Positions 42,937 through 52,718 are shown, numbered from the stretch's first letter. The stretch: DNA of 64,000 nt from Streptosporangiaceae bacterium NEAU-GS5 (GCA_017592665.1 JAGFNW010000001.1:248001-312000); one strand, 5' to 3'. The notes: a model not told the origin generated them from the letters alone. Program-made: numbers and translations.

Positions 42937-43841
42937 ATCTCCTCCAGGGGGAGCTCTCCGGCTGCCAGCCAGCCATCTATTTGTTCAGGGCGCCGGGCGC
43001 CCACAATGGCCCCGGTGACGCCGGGGCGGGTGAGCGTCCACGCGACCGCGATTGCGGCCACGGGAACGCCGTGACGGGCCGCGACCGGCCTCAGGCGGGC
43101 CAGGATCGGCCGTGCCTGCTCCCTCCGGGCGGCGAACTCTGAATCGGCGGCCCGCCAGTCGTCCGGCGGGAGTTGTTCCGGCAGCAAGTCCGTGAGCAGC
43201 CCCGATTCGAGCGGGCTGTAGACGATCACCCCGGTGTCGTGCGCGGCGCACCACGGGATGACGTCGTCGGCGGCGTCCGGCCGCAGCAGCGAAAGAGGCG
43301 GCTGGAGGCTGTCGACGTGACCCAGCTTCTCGGCGGCGGCCAGCTGGTGTACGTCGAAGTTGGACACCCCGGCCGCCCGGATCTTCCCGGACGCGCGCAG
43401 GTCCAGCATCTGCTGCCAGTACTCCTCGAGCGGCTCGTCGGGCGGCCAGTGGACCTGAAGCAGGTCGATCCGCTCCGCCCCGAGCCGGGTCAGCGACGCG
43501 TCGACCTGGGCGGCCAGACCGCTCATGGTCTTGCGGGCCGGCGCCATCGCGTCCTGGCTCGACCAGTCGAGGCCGCACTTGGTGAAGACGTACGGCCGGT
43601 CGGCCTCCGGCAGTTCCCGTACGGCCCGGCCCACCACCTCCTCGGAGTGGCCGTGCCCGTACACGGGGGCCGTGTCGATCCAGTTGACGCCGAGTTCGAC
43701 GGCGCGCCGGATGGTGGCGATCGACTGGCTGTCGTCGGTCACGCCCCAGGCGTGCTCCCAGCCGAGCCCGCTCATGGCCCACGAACCGAGCCCGAGCGGC
43801 GTGATCTCCATCCCCGTCGTCCCCAACGGGCGTCGTCGCAC
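42933..43841 (-). CDS. aldo/keto reductase, 302 aa
   Basis: AKR barrel with Asp/Tyr in IDTAPVYGHGHSEE, Lys in VFTKCGLD, His in LLQVHWPPDEP, SNFDVHQL, and the NADPH end GAIVGARRPEQIDGWL. All four catalytic residues (Asp, Tyr, Lys, His) are present. It lies between two ABC transporters inside the arabinose cluster, 2 bp after a permease and overlapping the next gene. A sugar dehydrogenase/reductase role, for example on L-arabinose or galactose, is inferred from position only. Confidence 0.9.
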   Translation of the reverse strand: MRRRPLGTTGMEITPLGLGSWAMSGLGWEHAWGVTDDSQSIATIRRAVELGVNWIDTAPVYGHGHSEEVVGRAVRELPEADRPYVFTKCGLDWSSQDAMAPARKTMSGLAAQVDASLTRLGAERIDLLQVHWPPDEPLEEYWQQMLDLRASGKIRAAGVSNFDVHQLAAAEKLGHVDSLQPPLSLLRPDAADDVIPWCAAHDTGVIVYSPLESGLLTDLLPEQLPPDDWRAADSEFAARREQARPILARLRPVAARHGVPVAAIAVAWTLTRPGVTGAIVGARRPEQIDGWLAAGELPLEEM

Positions 43842-43842
43842 C

Positions 43843-44856
43843 TCACACCCCCGCGGAGCGACGCCGTGTGCCGAGCGCCCGCTGCAGGACGATGAACACG
43901 AACAGCAGGACGCCGATGGCGATCCTGGTCCACCACGAGCTCAGCGTGCCCTGGAAGTTGAGCAGTGTCTTGATCGTGCCGAGCAGCATCACGCCGAGCA
44001 GCGTGCCGAGCACGTAGCCGTAGCCGCCGGTCAGCAGCGTGCCGCCGATCACGACGGCCGCGATGGCGTCCAGCTCCATGCCGACCGCGTGGAGGCCGCT
44101 GCCGGACAGCGTGTAGACGCCGAACAGCACGCCGGCGATGGCCGAGCAGACGCCGCTGACCACGTAGGTCAAGATCCGCGTACGGCCCAGCGGCAGACCC
44201 ATGAGCAGGGCCGACTGGGCGCTGCCGCCCACGGCGTACACATTGCGGCCGAACCGCGTGTAGTGCAGCATCCAGTACGCGATGGCCACGATGACCAGCA
44301 CGAGGATCACCGTCGGCTTGATGAACATGTCGCCGGGCACGGCGATCGGGGTCTGCACCCAGTCGAAGAACGGATCCTTGATCGGGATCTGCTCGATGCT
44401 GATCACGAAGCAGAGGCCGCGGGCCAGGAACATCCCGGCCAGGGTCGCGATGAACGGCTGGATCTCGAACTCGTGGATCACGTACCCCTGGATGAACCCG
44501 AGCAGCGCGCCCGCGGCGATCGCGGTCACGATGGCCAGCCAGGCGGGCCACCCCATGCCGGTCAGCCAGGCGCAGAGCATGGCGCCGAGCGCGACCACGG
44601 CGCCGACCGACAGGTCGATCCCGCCGGACAGGATCACGAACGTCATGCCGACCGCGGTCACCAGCAGGAACCCGTTGTCGATGAACAGGTTGACGACGAC
44701 CTGCCCGGTCCCGAAGTCGGGGTAGTAGAGGATCGACCCGACCACGAAGACCGCCACCAGCAGTCCGAGCGTGACCAGCACCGGCAGATATCCGCGCCTG
44801 CTGACGAACGTGAAGGCCGTCATGCCGCGCTTGCCCATGAACGTCAACGCCGTCAT
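43843..44856 (-). CDS. sugar ABC transporter permease (YjfF-like), 337 aa
   Basis: RbsC-type permease, about 9-10 membrane segments, with VILSGGIDLSVGAVVALGAM and AVVIGGTLLTGGYGYVLGTLLG. It is the second permease of a two-permease system like YtfT-YjfF, which imports furanose sugars in E. coli. Its ATG overlaps the stop of the preceding permease by 4 bases (ATGA). Confidence 0.9.
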   Translation of the reverse strand: MTALTFMGKRGMTAFTFVSRRGYLPVLVTLGLLVAVFVVGSILYYPDFGTGQVVVNLFIDNGFLLVTAVGMTFVILSGGIDLSVGAVVALGAMLCAWLTGMGWPAWLAIVTAIAAGALLGFIQGYVIHEFEIQPFIATLAGMFLARGLCFVISIEQIPIKDPFFDWVQTPIAVPGDMFIKPTVILVLVIVAIAYWMLHYTRFGRNVYAVGGSAQSALLMGLPLGRTRILTYVVSGVCSAIAGVLFGVYTLSGSGLHAVGMELDAIAAVVIGGTLLTGGYGYVLGTLLGVMLLGTIKTLLNFQGTLSSWWTRIAIGVLLFVFIVLQRALGTRRRSAGV

Positions 44857-45908
44857 GCCGAAACCTCCAGGTCACCGCTGTCACTGGCCGGGACTTCGGC
44901 CTTGGGCTGTGGCGGTGGCCGCTTGTGCCTGCGCCGGAACACCTTGGCCCGGAACGCCGGCGACTGGATCAGGCAGACCAGCGCGACGACCACGGCCTTG
45001 AACACCAGGACACGGTAGGAGGGCACCCCCGCCGTGTAGATGGTCGTGGAGATCGTCTGAATGATGAGCGCGCCGATGATGGTCCCGGCCAGCGAGAACC
45101 GGCCGCCGATCAGCGAGGTGCCGCCGATGACGACGGCGAGGATCGCGTCCAGCTCCATCCAGAGGCCGGCGTTGTTGCCGTCCGCGGCGGCGATGTTCGA
45201 GCTGATCATCAGCCCCGCGATGCCGGAGCAGAGCGCGCAGAACATGTACGCCATGATGATCAGGCTGCGGGACCGGATGCCGACCAGCCGGGAGGCCTCC
45301 GCGTTGCCGCCGACCGCCTCGATCAGCAGGCCGAGCGCCGTCCGCCTGACCAGCACCGCGGTGATGGCCGCCACCACGACCACCACGATGATCGCGAACG
45401 GCAGGCCGAGCCAGTAGCCGCCGCCGATCAGCTTGTACGGCGGGCTGTTCACCGTGATGATCTTCCCTGAGGTGATCAGCTGGGCCACGCCGCGGCCCGC
45501 CACCATCAGGATGAGGGTCGCGATGATGGGCTGGATTCCGAGCCAGGCGACCAGCATCCCGTTCCAGAGACCGAGCGCCAGCGACAGGACCAGGGCCAGC
45601 GCGACCGCGAACAGCACCCCGCCGACCGACCCCTGGTTGGCCTGGTCGCTGATGATGTAGCAGGCCAGGGCGCCCGAGATGGCGACGGTCGCGCCCACCG
45701 ACAGGTCGATGCCGCCGGTGGCGATCACCGTCACCATGCCCAGCGCGATCAGGATCAACGGCGCGCCGAACAGCAGGATGTCGATGAGGCTTCCGTACAG
45801 GTGACCGCTCTTGACCTCGACGCTGAAGAAGCCGGGGGTGACGATCCGGTTGCCGAGCAGCAGCGCGACCAGCGCCACGACCGGCCAGAAGAGCCTGTGC
45901 TTGATCAT
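44853..45908 (-). CDS. sugar ABC transporter permease (YtfT-like), 351 aa
   Basis: First permease of the same system: TVIATGGIDLSVGATVAISGAL and AVVIGGTSLIGGRFSLAGTIIGAL, about 10 membrane segments and a basic, Pro-rich C-tail (RRRHKRPPPQP) on the cytosolic side. The ATG at 45908 overlaps the ATPase stop by 4 bases. Confidence 0.92.
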   Translation of the reverse strand: MIKHRLFWPVVALVALLLGNRIVTPGFFSVEVKSGHLYGSLIDILLFGAPLILIALGMVTVIATGGIDLSVGATVAISGALACYIISDQANQGSVGGVLFAVALALVLSLALGLWNGMLVAWLGIQPIIATLILMVAGRGVAQLITSGKIITVNSPPYKLIGGGYWLGLPFAIIVVVVVAAITAVLVRRTALGLLIEAVGGNAEASRLVGIRSRSLIIMAYMFCALCSGIAGLMISSNIAAADGNNAGLWMELDAILAVVIGGTSLIGGRFSLAGTIIGALIIQTISTTIYTAGVPSYRVLVFKAVVVALVCLIQSPAFRAKVFRRRHKRPPPQPKAEVPASDSGDLEVSA

Positions 45909-47419
45909 TGCGCCGCCCCTTCGGCCGCGACCGTTCCAGTGCCACCGCCGGCGATCGTGGCGAGGATCCGCTCGGGGGTGAGCCCCTCGTTGGCCAGTTC
46001 GGCGATCATCTGCCGGTCCCGCAGGACCTCCACCTTGTGGCTGATCCGGAGCACCTCCTCCAGCTCGGCCGAGATGAACAGGACCGCCTTGCCCTCGTCG
46101 GCCAGCGAGACGACCAGCTTCTGGATCTCGGCCTTGGCCCCCACGTCGATGCCGCGGGTCGGCTCGTCGAGGATCAGCAGCTTGGGCTGCGTGATCAGCC
46201 AGCGGGCCAGCAGCACCTTCTGCTGGTTGCCGCCGCTGAGGTTGCCGGCGATCGCGTCCGGATCGGACGGGGTGATCCGCAGCGCGGTGATCCAGCGGCG
46301 TACCAGGTCATCGGAGTCGGTGACCTGACGCACCCAGCCGCGCGCGGCCTGCAGGGCGAGCATGATGTTCTCGCCCACGGTCAGGTCCTCGACCAGCCCC
46401 TCGGTCTTGCGGTTCTCGGGGCAGAACGCGACGCCGTGCTCGATGGCCGCGCCCGGCGACTTCAGCGTCACCGGCTTTCCGTCGATCGACAGCTGACCGC
46501 TGTCGGAGCCGTCGGCGCCGAACAGCAGCCGGGCCGCCTCCGTACGGCCGGAGCCGAGCAGGCCGGCGAACCCCACCACCTCACCGGAATGGATCGTCAG
46601 GTCGAACGGCGCGATGCCGCCCTTCCTGCCGATCCCTTCGGCCCGCAGCACGGGCTGCGCGCTGTCCGGCGCGTGCTCGCCCGGCGCGTGCAGCTCTTCC
46701 AGCGCCTCGAGCACGCGGCCGGTCATGTGCCCGATCAGCGTCGCGCGGGTCAGCGCCCCGGTCTCGTACTCGCCGACCAGGCGGCCGTTGCGCAGCACCG
46801 TCACCCGGTCGCTGATGTCGAAGACCTGCTCGAGGAAGTGCGAGACGAACAGGATGGCCACGCCGTCCTCGCGGAGGCGGCGCATCACGGCGAACAGCCG
46901 GGCCACCTCGTCGCGGTCGAGGCTGGAGGTCGGCTCGTCCAGCACGAGCACCTTCGCGGAGATGTCGACGGCCCGCACGATCGCCACCAGCTGCTGGATC
47001 GCGATCGAGTACGCGCCCAGCGGCAGCGCCGGATCGATGTCGAGGTCGAAGCGGGTGAGCAGCTCGGCGGCCCGGGCCCGGGCCTGCTTCCAGCGGACCT
47101 TGCCCCGGCCGATGAAGATGTTCTCCGCGACCGACAGGTTGGGGCAGAGGTTGACCTCCTGGTAGACCGTGCTGATCCCGGCCTCCTGGGCCTGGTGCGG
47201 ACCGCCGATCACGACCGGGTTCCCGGCCAGCAGCACGTCACCGGCATCCGCGGTGTAGACGCCGGTGAGAACCTTGATAAGGGTGGACTTGCCGGCGCCG
47301 TTCTCGCCCATGAGCGCGTGCACCTCGCCCGGCAGCAGCCGGAACGACACATCGTCCAAAGCCCGCACGCCGGGGAACGCCTTGCTGATCCCCCGCATCT
47401 CCAAAATGGGTGGCGTCAT
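45905..47419 (-). CDS. sugar ABC transporter ATP-binding protein (YtfR-like, two ABC domains), 504 aa
   Basis: Duplicated ABC protein: first domain Walker [15 protein letters not shown], Walker B VLVLDEPTSSLD, with AIQQLVAIVRAV as a diverged signature; second domain with degenerate Walker A GLLGSGRTE, signature LSGGNQQKVLLARWL and LLILDEPTRGIDVG. This is the normal pattern for sugar importers of the RbsA/MglA/YtfR group. ATG 47419 has GAGGAAGC upstream. The binding protein gene ends 81 bp before it; that gap shows a T-poor inverted repeat (GGGAGCCGGCG...CGCCGGCTCCC) that could attenuate transcription. Confidence 0.93.
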   Translation of the reverse strand: MTPPILEMRGISKAFPGVRALDDVSFRLLPGEVHALMGENGAGKSTLIKVLTGVYTADAGDVLLAGNPVVIGGPHQAQEAGISTVYQEVNLCPNLSVAENIFIGRGKVRWKQARARAAELLTRFDLDIDPALPLGAYSIAIQQLVAIVRAVDISAKVLVLDEPTSSLDRDEVARLFAVMRRLREDGVAILFVSHFLEQVFDISDRVTVLRNGRLVGEYETGALTRATLIGHMTGRVLEALEELHAPGEHAPDSAQPVLRAEGIGRKGGIAPFDLTIHSGEVVGFAGLLGSGRTEAARLLFGADGSDSGQLSIDGKPVTLKSPGAAIEHGVAFCPENRKTEGLVEDLTVGENIMLALQAARGWVRQVTDSDDLVRRWITALRITPSDPDAIAGNLSGGNQQKVLLARWLITQPKLLILDEPTRGIDVGAKAEIQKLVVSLADEGKAVLFISAELEEVLRISHKVEVLRDRQMIAELANEGLTPERILATIAGGGTGTVAAEGAAQ

Positions 47420-47500
47420 GCTTCCTCTTCGAGGGCTCTATCTATGGGTAGACGGGAGCCGGCGGCGGCACGCGCCGGCTCCCGTCGAGGAGACCTACCT

Positions 47501-48490
47501 CTAGTACTTGCGGTTGGGCAGCGCCTCGGCGGCCTGCTGCTGGGTGAAGGTGGTCTCCTTCGTGATGATCCGCTTCTCCGGGGTCTGGCCCGACTTGATC
47601 TGCTTCACGATGTCCATGAGCTGAGGGCCAAGCAGCGGGCTGCACTCGGCGATGAAGTTGAACTTGCCGTCGGCCAGGGCCTGCATGCCGTCGTGGACCG
47701 CGTCGATGGTCACGATCTTGATGTCCGTGCCGGGCTTCTTGCCGGCTTCCTCGATGGCCTGCATGGCGCCGATGCCCATGTCGTCGTTGTGCGCGAACAG
47801 CAGGTCGATCTTCGGGTTGGCCTTGAGGATGGCCTGCATGACCTCTTTGCCCTTGGCCCGGGTGAAGTCGCCGCTCTGCGAGGCGATGATCTTCAGGTTC
47901 GGGTTGGTCTTGACGAGGTCGTCGAAGCCCTTCTTACGGTCGATGGCCGGGGCCGCGCCGACCGTGCCCTCGAGCTCGACGATGTTCACCGGCGCGGACG
48001 CGTCCTTGTAGTTGTCGAGCACCCACTGCCCGACCTCCTGGCCCTCCTTGACGAAGTCGGAGCCGATGAACGAGACGTACAGCGACGGGTCGGAGTCGAC
48101 GGCGCGGTCGGTCAGCACGACCGGGATCTTGGCCGCCTGGGCCTCCTTGAGCACCGCGTCCCAACCGGTGACGACCACCGGCGAGAAGGCGATCACGTCC
48201 ACCTTCTGCTGGATGTAGGACCGGATCGCGGCGATCTGGTTCTCCTGCTTCTGCTGGGCGTCGGAGAACTTCAGGTCGATGCCGGCCGCGGGGGCCGACT
48301 CCTTGATCGACTTGGTGTTCGCCTCACGCCAGCCGCTCTCCGAGCCCACCTGGGAGAACCCCAGCGTGATCTTGTCAGAGCCACCGCCGCTCGCGCTGGT
48401 GGAGCCGCCGGAATTATTGGCCGCGCCACAACTGGACAGCGCGGTCGCGAGGACCGCGGCGGCGGACAGGGCAACAAGTTTCCTCAGCAT
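47501..48490 (-). CDS. sugar ABC transporter substrate-binding lipoprotein (YtfQ-like), 329 aa
   Basis: Lipobox ALSSC, Ser/Gly-rich linker, then a YtfQ-type type-1 binding fold: ITLGFSQVGSESGWREANTKSI, AIRSYIQQKVDVIAFSPVVVTGWD, VLTDRAVDSDPSLYVSFIGSDF, and LLFAHNDDMGIGAMQAIEEAG. E. coli YtfQ binds galactofuranose and arabinose-like furanoses. Coupled to araA/araD, L-arabinose or arabinofuranose is the natural ligand here (inference). ATG 48490 with GGAGAATCC, 22 bp after araA. Confidence 0.92.
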   Translation of the reverse strand: MLRKLVALSAAAVLATALSSCGAANNSGGSTSASGGGSDKITLGFSQVGSESGWREANTKSIKESAPAAGIDLKFSDAQQKQENQIAAIRSYIQQKVDVIAFSPVVVTGWDAVLKEAQAAKIPVVLTDRAVDSDPSLYVSFIGSDFVKEGQEVGQWVLDNYKDASAPVNIVELEGTVGAAPAIDRKKGFDDLVKTNPNLKIIASQSGDFTRAKGKEVMQAILKANPKIDLLFAHNDDMGIGAMQAIEEAGKKPGTDIKIVTIDAVHDGMQALADGKFNFIAECSPLLGPQLMDIVKQIKSGQTPEKRIITKETTFTQQQAAEALPNRKY

Positions 48491-48512
48491 GGATTCTCCT
48501 TTTGGGGGGTGT

Positions 48513-50006
48513 TCAGAGCCCCTGGGCCAGCCGGTAGTACGCCTGGTTCCAGCGGATCTCCTTGGTGAACTGGCGGGTGGTCGTGTTCGCGTCGATGATC
48601 AGGAGCTCCACGCCGAGCATGTCGGCCAGGTCGCTCAGCTCCTCGGCGCCGACCGCCGACGACAGCACCGTGTGGTGCGGCGCTCCCGCGGTCAACCACG
48701 ACTCCGCTGACGTGCGGAAGTCCGGCCGGGGCCGCCACACGGCGCGGGCCACCGGCAGCCGCGGCAGCGGCCTGCTTGGCGGCACCACGTCGATCTCGTT
48801 GGCCACGATCCGGAAGCGGTCGCCCAGATCGGCCAGCCCGGCGACGATCGCCGGTCCGGGGGCCGCGTCGAACACCAGGCGGACGGGGTCCTCGCGGCCG
48901 CCGATGCCGAGCGGGTGGATCTCACACGAGGGCACGCCCGCGGCGATCGACGGGCAGACCTCCAGCATGTGCGCGCCGAGGATGCGCTCGTCACCCGGCG
49001 TCAGGTCGTAGGTGTAGTCCTCCATGAACGAGGTGCCGCCACCCGGCGCCATCGCCTTGAGCGTGCGCAGCAGCACCGACGTCTTCCAGTCGCCCTCGCC
49101 GCCGAAGCCGTACCCATCCGCCATCAGGCGCTGTACGGCGAGGCCCGGCAGCTGCCGCAGCCCGCCGAGGTCCTCGAAGTTGGTGGTGAAAGCGGTGTAG
49201 CCGCCCTGGTCGAGGAACCGGCGCAGGCCGAGCTCGATCCGCGCCGCGTAGCGCAGCGACTCCTGCCGCTCCCCCAGCAGCTCTGGCGCCATCGTGTAGC
49301 TGTCGGCGTACTCCTTGACCAGCTCGGAGATGTCCGCGTCCGGCACGTCGTCGACCACCGTGACGAGGTCGTTCACGCCGTAGGTGTTGACGCTGACGCC
49401 GAACCTCAGCTGGGCCTCGACCTTGTCGCCCTCGGTCACGGCCACGTCGCGCATGTTGTCGCCGAAGCGGACCAGCCGCATCGACCGCATGGCGGCCAGG
49501 CCGAGCCCGGCACGCGCCCACGCCCCGACCCGCGCCGCCACGGACGGATCCGTGACGTGGCCGGCCACCGTCTTCCTCGGCACGCCGAGGCGGGACTGGA
49601 TGTAACCGAACTCGCGGTCGCCGTGCGCGGCCTGGTTGAGGTTCATGAAGTCCATGTCGATGGACTCCCAGGGCAGGTCGCGGTTGGCCTGGGTGTGCAG
49701 GTGCAGCAGCGGCTTGCGGAGCGCGTCCAGCCCGGCGATCCACATCTTGGCCGGGGAGAACGTGTGCATCCACGCGATCACGCCGGCGCAGGCCGGTGAC
49801 GCGTTCGCCTCCAGGCAGACCTGCCTGATCGCGCCCGCGTCCGTCAGCACCGGCTGCCACACCACGCGGACCGGGAGCCCGGCGGTGTCCAGCGCCTCGG
49901 CGATGGACCGCGACTGGTCCGCCACCTGACGGAGCGTGTCCTCGCCGTAAAGGCCCTGGCTGCCCGTGAGGAACCAGACCTCTGAAATCCCGGGCGACGC
50001 AGTCAT
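48513..50006 (-). CDS. araA: L-arabinose isomerase, 497 aa
   Basis: Converts L-arabinose to L-ribulose, Mn-dependent, cytosolic. [21 protein letters not shown] is the signature N-terminus; [24 protein letters not shown] and [11 protein letters not shown] carry the metal-binding Glu and His region, and ELLIID near the end. Length matches the family (about 500). ATG 50006 overlaps the araD stop by 4 bases (ATGA); the longer frame is a shadow of araD. Confidence 0.97.
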   Translation of the reverse strand: MTASPGISEVWFLTGSQGLYGEDTLRQVADQSRSIAEALDTAGLPVRVVWQPVLTDAGAIRQVCLEANASPACAGVIAWMHTFSPAKMWIAGLDALRKPLLHLHTQANRDLPWESIDMDFMNLNQAAHGDREFGYIQSRLGVPRKTVAGHVTDPSVAARVGAWARAGLGLAAMRSMRLVRFGDNMRDVAVTEGDKVEAQLRFGVSVNTYGVNDLVTVVDDVPDADISELVKEYADSYTMAPELLGERQESLRYAARIELGLRRFLDQGGYTAFTTNFEDLGGLRQLPGLAVQRLMADGYGFGGEGDWKTSVLLRTLKAMAPGGGTSFMEDYTYDLTPGDERILGAHMLEVCPSIAAGVPSCEIHPLGIGGREDPVRLVFDAAPGPAIVAGLADLGDRFRIVANEIDVVPPSRPLPRLPVARAVWRPRPDFRTSAESWLTAGAPHHTVLSSAVGAEELSDLADMLGVELLIIDANTTTRQFTKEIRWNQAYYRLAQGL

Positions 50007-50671
50007 GGGGCTCCCTGTCCGTAAGCGTTCTGGTAGCGGTCGAAGAGCTGGTCGACGTGCGCCGGATCGATCGGCACCGGCTCGCCCAGCTGGCGCGCGA
50101 CGTGCACGGTCCGTGCCACGTCCTCGCACATCACGGCCGCCTTGACGGCCGCGCGGGGAGTGCCGCCGATGGTGAACACTCCGTGGTTGCGCAACAGGAC
50201 GGCCGGCGACCGGTGGCCGTCCAGGGTGGCGACGATGCCCCTGCCGATGTCGTCGCCGCCGATCAGGGCGAACGGCCCGATCGGGATCTCACCGCCGAAC
50301 TCGTCGGCCATCGCCGTCAGCACGCATGGGATGGACTCGCCGCGGGCCGCCCACGCCGTCGCGTAGGTGGAATGGGTGTGCACCACGCCCTGCACGTCGG
50401 CCCGGTGGCGATAGACGTAGGCGTGCGCGAAGACGTCGCTCGACGGTTTCAGCGTGTCCTGCTGCACCGGCTTGCCGTACAGGTCGCAGAGGACCATCGA
50501 CTCCGCGGTCAGCTCGTCGTACGGCACGCCGCTCGGTTTGATCAGCATCAGGTCCGCGCCGGGGACGCGGGCGGAGACGTTTCCTGCCGTCCACACGACC
50601 AGCTGGGACCGCACGAGCTCGCGGTGGAGATCCACCAGCTCGGCGCGCAGCCCGCTGTCGGATGGGCTCAT
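50003..50671 (-). CDS. araD: L-ribulose-5-phosphate 4-epimerase, 222 aa
   Basis: Class II aldolase fold: [11 protein letters not shown] and [11 protein letters not shown] bind phosphate; [14 protein letters not shown] and [11 protein letters not shown] hold the zinc histidines. It makes D-xylulose-5-phosphate from L-ribulose-5-phosphate, the last step of L-arabinose catabolism. ATG 50671 is set by AGGAGCGAGG; the upstream frame runs through operators and is not coding. It is the first gene of a 10-gene minus-strand cluster reaching 39971. Confidence 0.96.
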   Translation of the reverse strand: MSPSDSGLRAELVDLHRELVRSQLVVWTAGNVSARVPGADLMLIKPSGVPYDELTAESMVLCDLYGKPVQQDTLKPSSDVFAHAYVYRHRADVQGVVHTHSTYATAWAARGESIPCVLTAMADEFGGEIPIGPFALIGGDDIGRGIVATLDGHRSPAVLLRNHGVFTIGGTPRAAVKAAVMCEDVARTVHVARQLGEPVPIDPAHVDQLFDRYQNAYGQGAP

Positions 50672-50685
50672 CCTCGCTCCTAACG

Positions 50686-50715
50686 AACTAGCGCTTGTTG
50701 GTGATAGCGCTAACA
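50686..50715. promoter_or_regulatory. two LacI-type operator boxes next to araD
   Basis: TGATAGCGCTAACA (50702-50715) and AACTAGCGCTTGTT (50686-50699) share the AGCGCT core 16 bp apart, 15-45 bp upstream of the araD start. The core inverted repeat TTAGCGCTAA is a typical LacI-family operator in actinomycetes. Confidence 0.65.
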
Positions 50716-50765
50716 GAAGTTGGTCCGGATTACCCCGGCGGTCGGCGTCCCGTCTGGGTGAACTG

Positions 50766-50794
50766 AGTGTTTGCGATAACACCTCGCTTGTCAA
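50766..50794 (-). promoter_or_regulatory. candidate promoter of the araDA cluster
   Basis: On the minus strand, TTGACA (50794-50789) is followed 17 bases later by AACACT (50771-50766). The leader would be about 90 bases and would include both araD-side operator boxes, so repression would act after initiation or by looping. Confidence 0.4.
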
Positions 50795-50865
50795 CGGCTC
50801 GTTCCCACATTGCAACACAAGGGGATCTCGGCTGGTGATCCCCCTTTGGAGCGGGCCAACGCGGC

Positions 50866-50916
50866 CGGTAGCGCTAACAGCCCGAGCTTGACGAGGCAGG
50901 TGGTAACGCTAACAAT
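50866..50916 (+). promoter_or_regulatory. araB promoter with two LacI-type operators
   Basis: TTGACG (50888-50893), 17-base spacer, AACAAT (50911-50916). One operator, TGGTAACGCTAACA (50901-50914), covers the spacer and -10; a second, CGGTAGCGCTAACA (50866-50879), lies just upstream of the -35. Repressor binding would exclude polymerase. The rest of the 383-bp gap (50916-51054) is an untranslated leader with no other signal I can support. Confidence 0.6.
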
Positions 50917-51054
50917 CAGGCCCACGGATCAGAGTCCGCGCGACACGCGGGCAGCGCGCGAGCCGGTCAGCGGGGCGCCCCACGAAGGCGGTGCGCCGCG
51001 CCGGCGCAGGCGCTGCCTGGGGCGGCGCGGGCGTCAACCTCGGGAGCGCCGATC

Positions 51055-52695
51055 ATGTCTGCCGTCGTCATCGGAGTCGACTTCGGAACGTTGTCCGGGC
51101 GCGCGGTCGTGGTGTCCGCCGCCGACGGTACGGAACTCGGCACGGCCGTCCACGAGTACGCGCACGGAGTGGTCGAGCGGGCGCTGCCGTCCGGTGGGCC
51201 GCTCGGCCCCGACTGGGCGCTGCAGGTCCCGCAGGACTGGCGGGACGTGCTCGCCATCGCCGTCCCCAAGGCCCTCGCCGACGCCGAGGTCATCGCCTCT
51301 CAAGTGATCGGCATCGGCTGCGACTTCACCGCGTGCACGGTCCTGCCGACCACGGCCGAGGGCGTGCCGCTCTGCGAAGCTGGATTCGCCGACCGCCCGC
51401 ACGCGTACCCGAAGCTCTGGAAGCACCACGCCGCGCAGGGCCAGGCCGACCGGATCAACGCGCTGGCCGCCACCTGGCGCGAGCCGTGGCTCGCCCGCTA
51501 TGGCGGGAAGATCTCGAGCGAGTGGCAGTACGCCAAGGCGTTGCAGCTGCTGGAAGAGGACCCCGAGCTGTTCACGCTGGCCGATCGCTGGATCGAGGCC
51601 GCCGACTGGATCATCTGGGAGCTCTGCGGCCAGGAGACCAGGAACCTGTGCACCGCTGGATACAAAGGCATATATCAAGACGGGTCCTATCCGGCGCCGG
51701 AGTTCCTCGAGGCGCTCGCGCCCGGCTTCTCGGCCCTGCTGCCCAAACTCGAGCACCCGCTGAGCGCCATGGGCGGCGTCGCCGGCCCGCTGACCCCGTT
51801 CGCCGCCGCCATGACCGGCCTGCCCGAGGGCATCCCGGTCGCCATCGGCAACGTCGACGCGCACGTCACCAGCGTCGCCGCGGCTGCCGTCGACCCGGGC
51901 CAGCTGCTCATGGTCATGGGCACCAGCACCTGCCACGTCGTCAACGGTGACCACCTCGCCGAGGTCCCCGGCATGTGCGGCGTCGTACGCGACGGCGTCG
52001 TCCCCGGTCTGTGGGGCTACGAGGCCGGCCAGAGCGGTGTCGGCGACATCTTCGCCTGGTTCGTCGACAACGGCGTGCCCGGTTCGTACGCGGAAGAGGC
52101 CTTGGAGCGCGGGATCTCCGTCCACGACGTCCTGACCGAACGCGCGGCGCGGATCCCCGTCGGAGCCCACGGCCTGGTCGCCCTCGACTGGCACAGCGGC
52201 AACCGCTCGGTCCTGGTCGACCACGACCTGTCGGGTGTGCTCATCGGCACCACGCTCGCCACCCGGCCGGAAGAGATCTATCTGGCCCTGCTGGAAGCCA
52301 CCGCCTTCGGGACCCGTACGATCATCGACGCCTTCGAAGCCGGCGGCGTCGCCATCACCGAACTGGTCGTGGCCGGAGGACTCCTCAAGAACGCGTTCCT
52401 CATGCAACTCTATGCAGACGTCACCCGCCGCCCGCTCAGCGTGATGGAAACCCAGAACGGCTCGGCCCTCGGCTCGGCCATCCACGCCGCCGTCGCCGCC
52501 GGAGCCCACCCCGACGTCAACGCCGCCGCGCGCGCCATGGGCAAGGTCCACCGCAACGCCTACCTGCCCGACGAATCCCGCGCCGACGCCTACGACCAGC
52601 TCTATGCCATCTACACCGAACTCCACGACCACTTCGGCCGCGGCGGCAGCAGCGCCCTCCACACCCTCCGCAAAATCCGCAACGCCGCCCGCTAA
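51055..52695 (+). CDS. araB: L-ribulokinase (FGGY family), 546 aa
   Basis: Phosphorylates L-ribulose with ATP. GVDFGTLSGRAVVV is the N-terminal ATP-binding loop of AraB; GCDFTACTVLP, KLWKHHAAQGQADRIN, MGTSTCHVVNG, ALDWHSGNRSVLVD and VVAGGLLKNAFLMQLYADV are conserved FGGY blocks. Length is normal. ATG 51055 follows GGGAGCGCC. It is divergent from araDA and shares the operator region with it. It completes the AraB-AraA-AraD pathway. Confidence 0.96.
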   Translation: MSAVVIGVDFGTLSGRAVVVSAADGTELGTAVHEYAHGVVERALPSGGPLGPDWALQVPQDWRDVLAIAVPKALADAEVIASQVIGIGCDFTACTVLPTTAEGVPLCEAGFADRPHAYPKLWKHHAAQGQADRINALAATWREPWLARYGGKISSEWQYAKALQLLEEDPELFTLADRWIEAADWIIWELCGQETRNLCTAGYKGIYQDGSYPAPEFLEALAPGFSALLPKLEHPLSAMGGVAGPLTPFAAAMTGLPEGIPVAIGNVDAHVTSVAAAAVDPGQLLMVMGTSTCHVVNGDHLAEVPGMCGVVRDGVVPGLWGYEAGQSGVGDIFAWFVDNGVPGSYAEEALERGISVHDVLTERAARIPVGAHGLVALDWHSGNRSVLVDHDLSGVLIGTTLATRPEEIYLALLEATAFGTRTIIDAFEAGGVAITELVVAGGLLKNAFLMQLYADVTRRPLSVMETQNGSALGSAIHAAVAAGAHPDVNAAARAMGKVHRNAYLPDESRADAYDQLYAIYTELHDHFGRGGSSALHTLRKIRNAAR

Positions 52696-52718
52696 CCCCC
52701 ACCCCCTACCCGCACCCC

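Noticed and set aside
45908-48568. 886-codon plus-strand open frame
   Set aside because: Antisense to the YtfR/YtfQ-like genes and of the shadow type (Asp/Arg/Leu/Val/Gly-rich); the minus-strand genes have clear ABC motifs.
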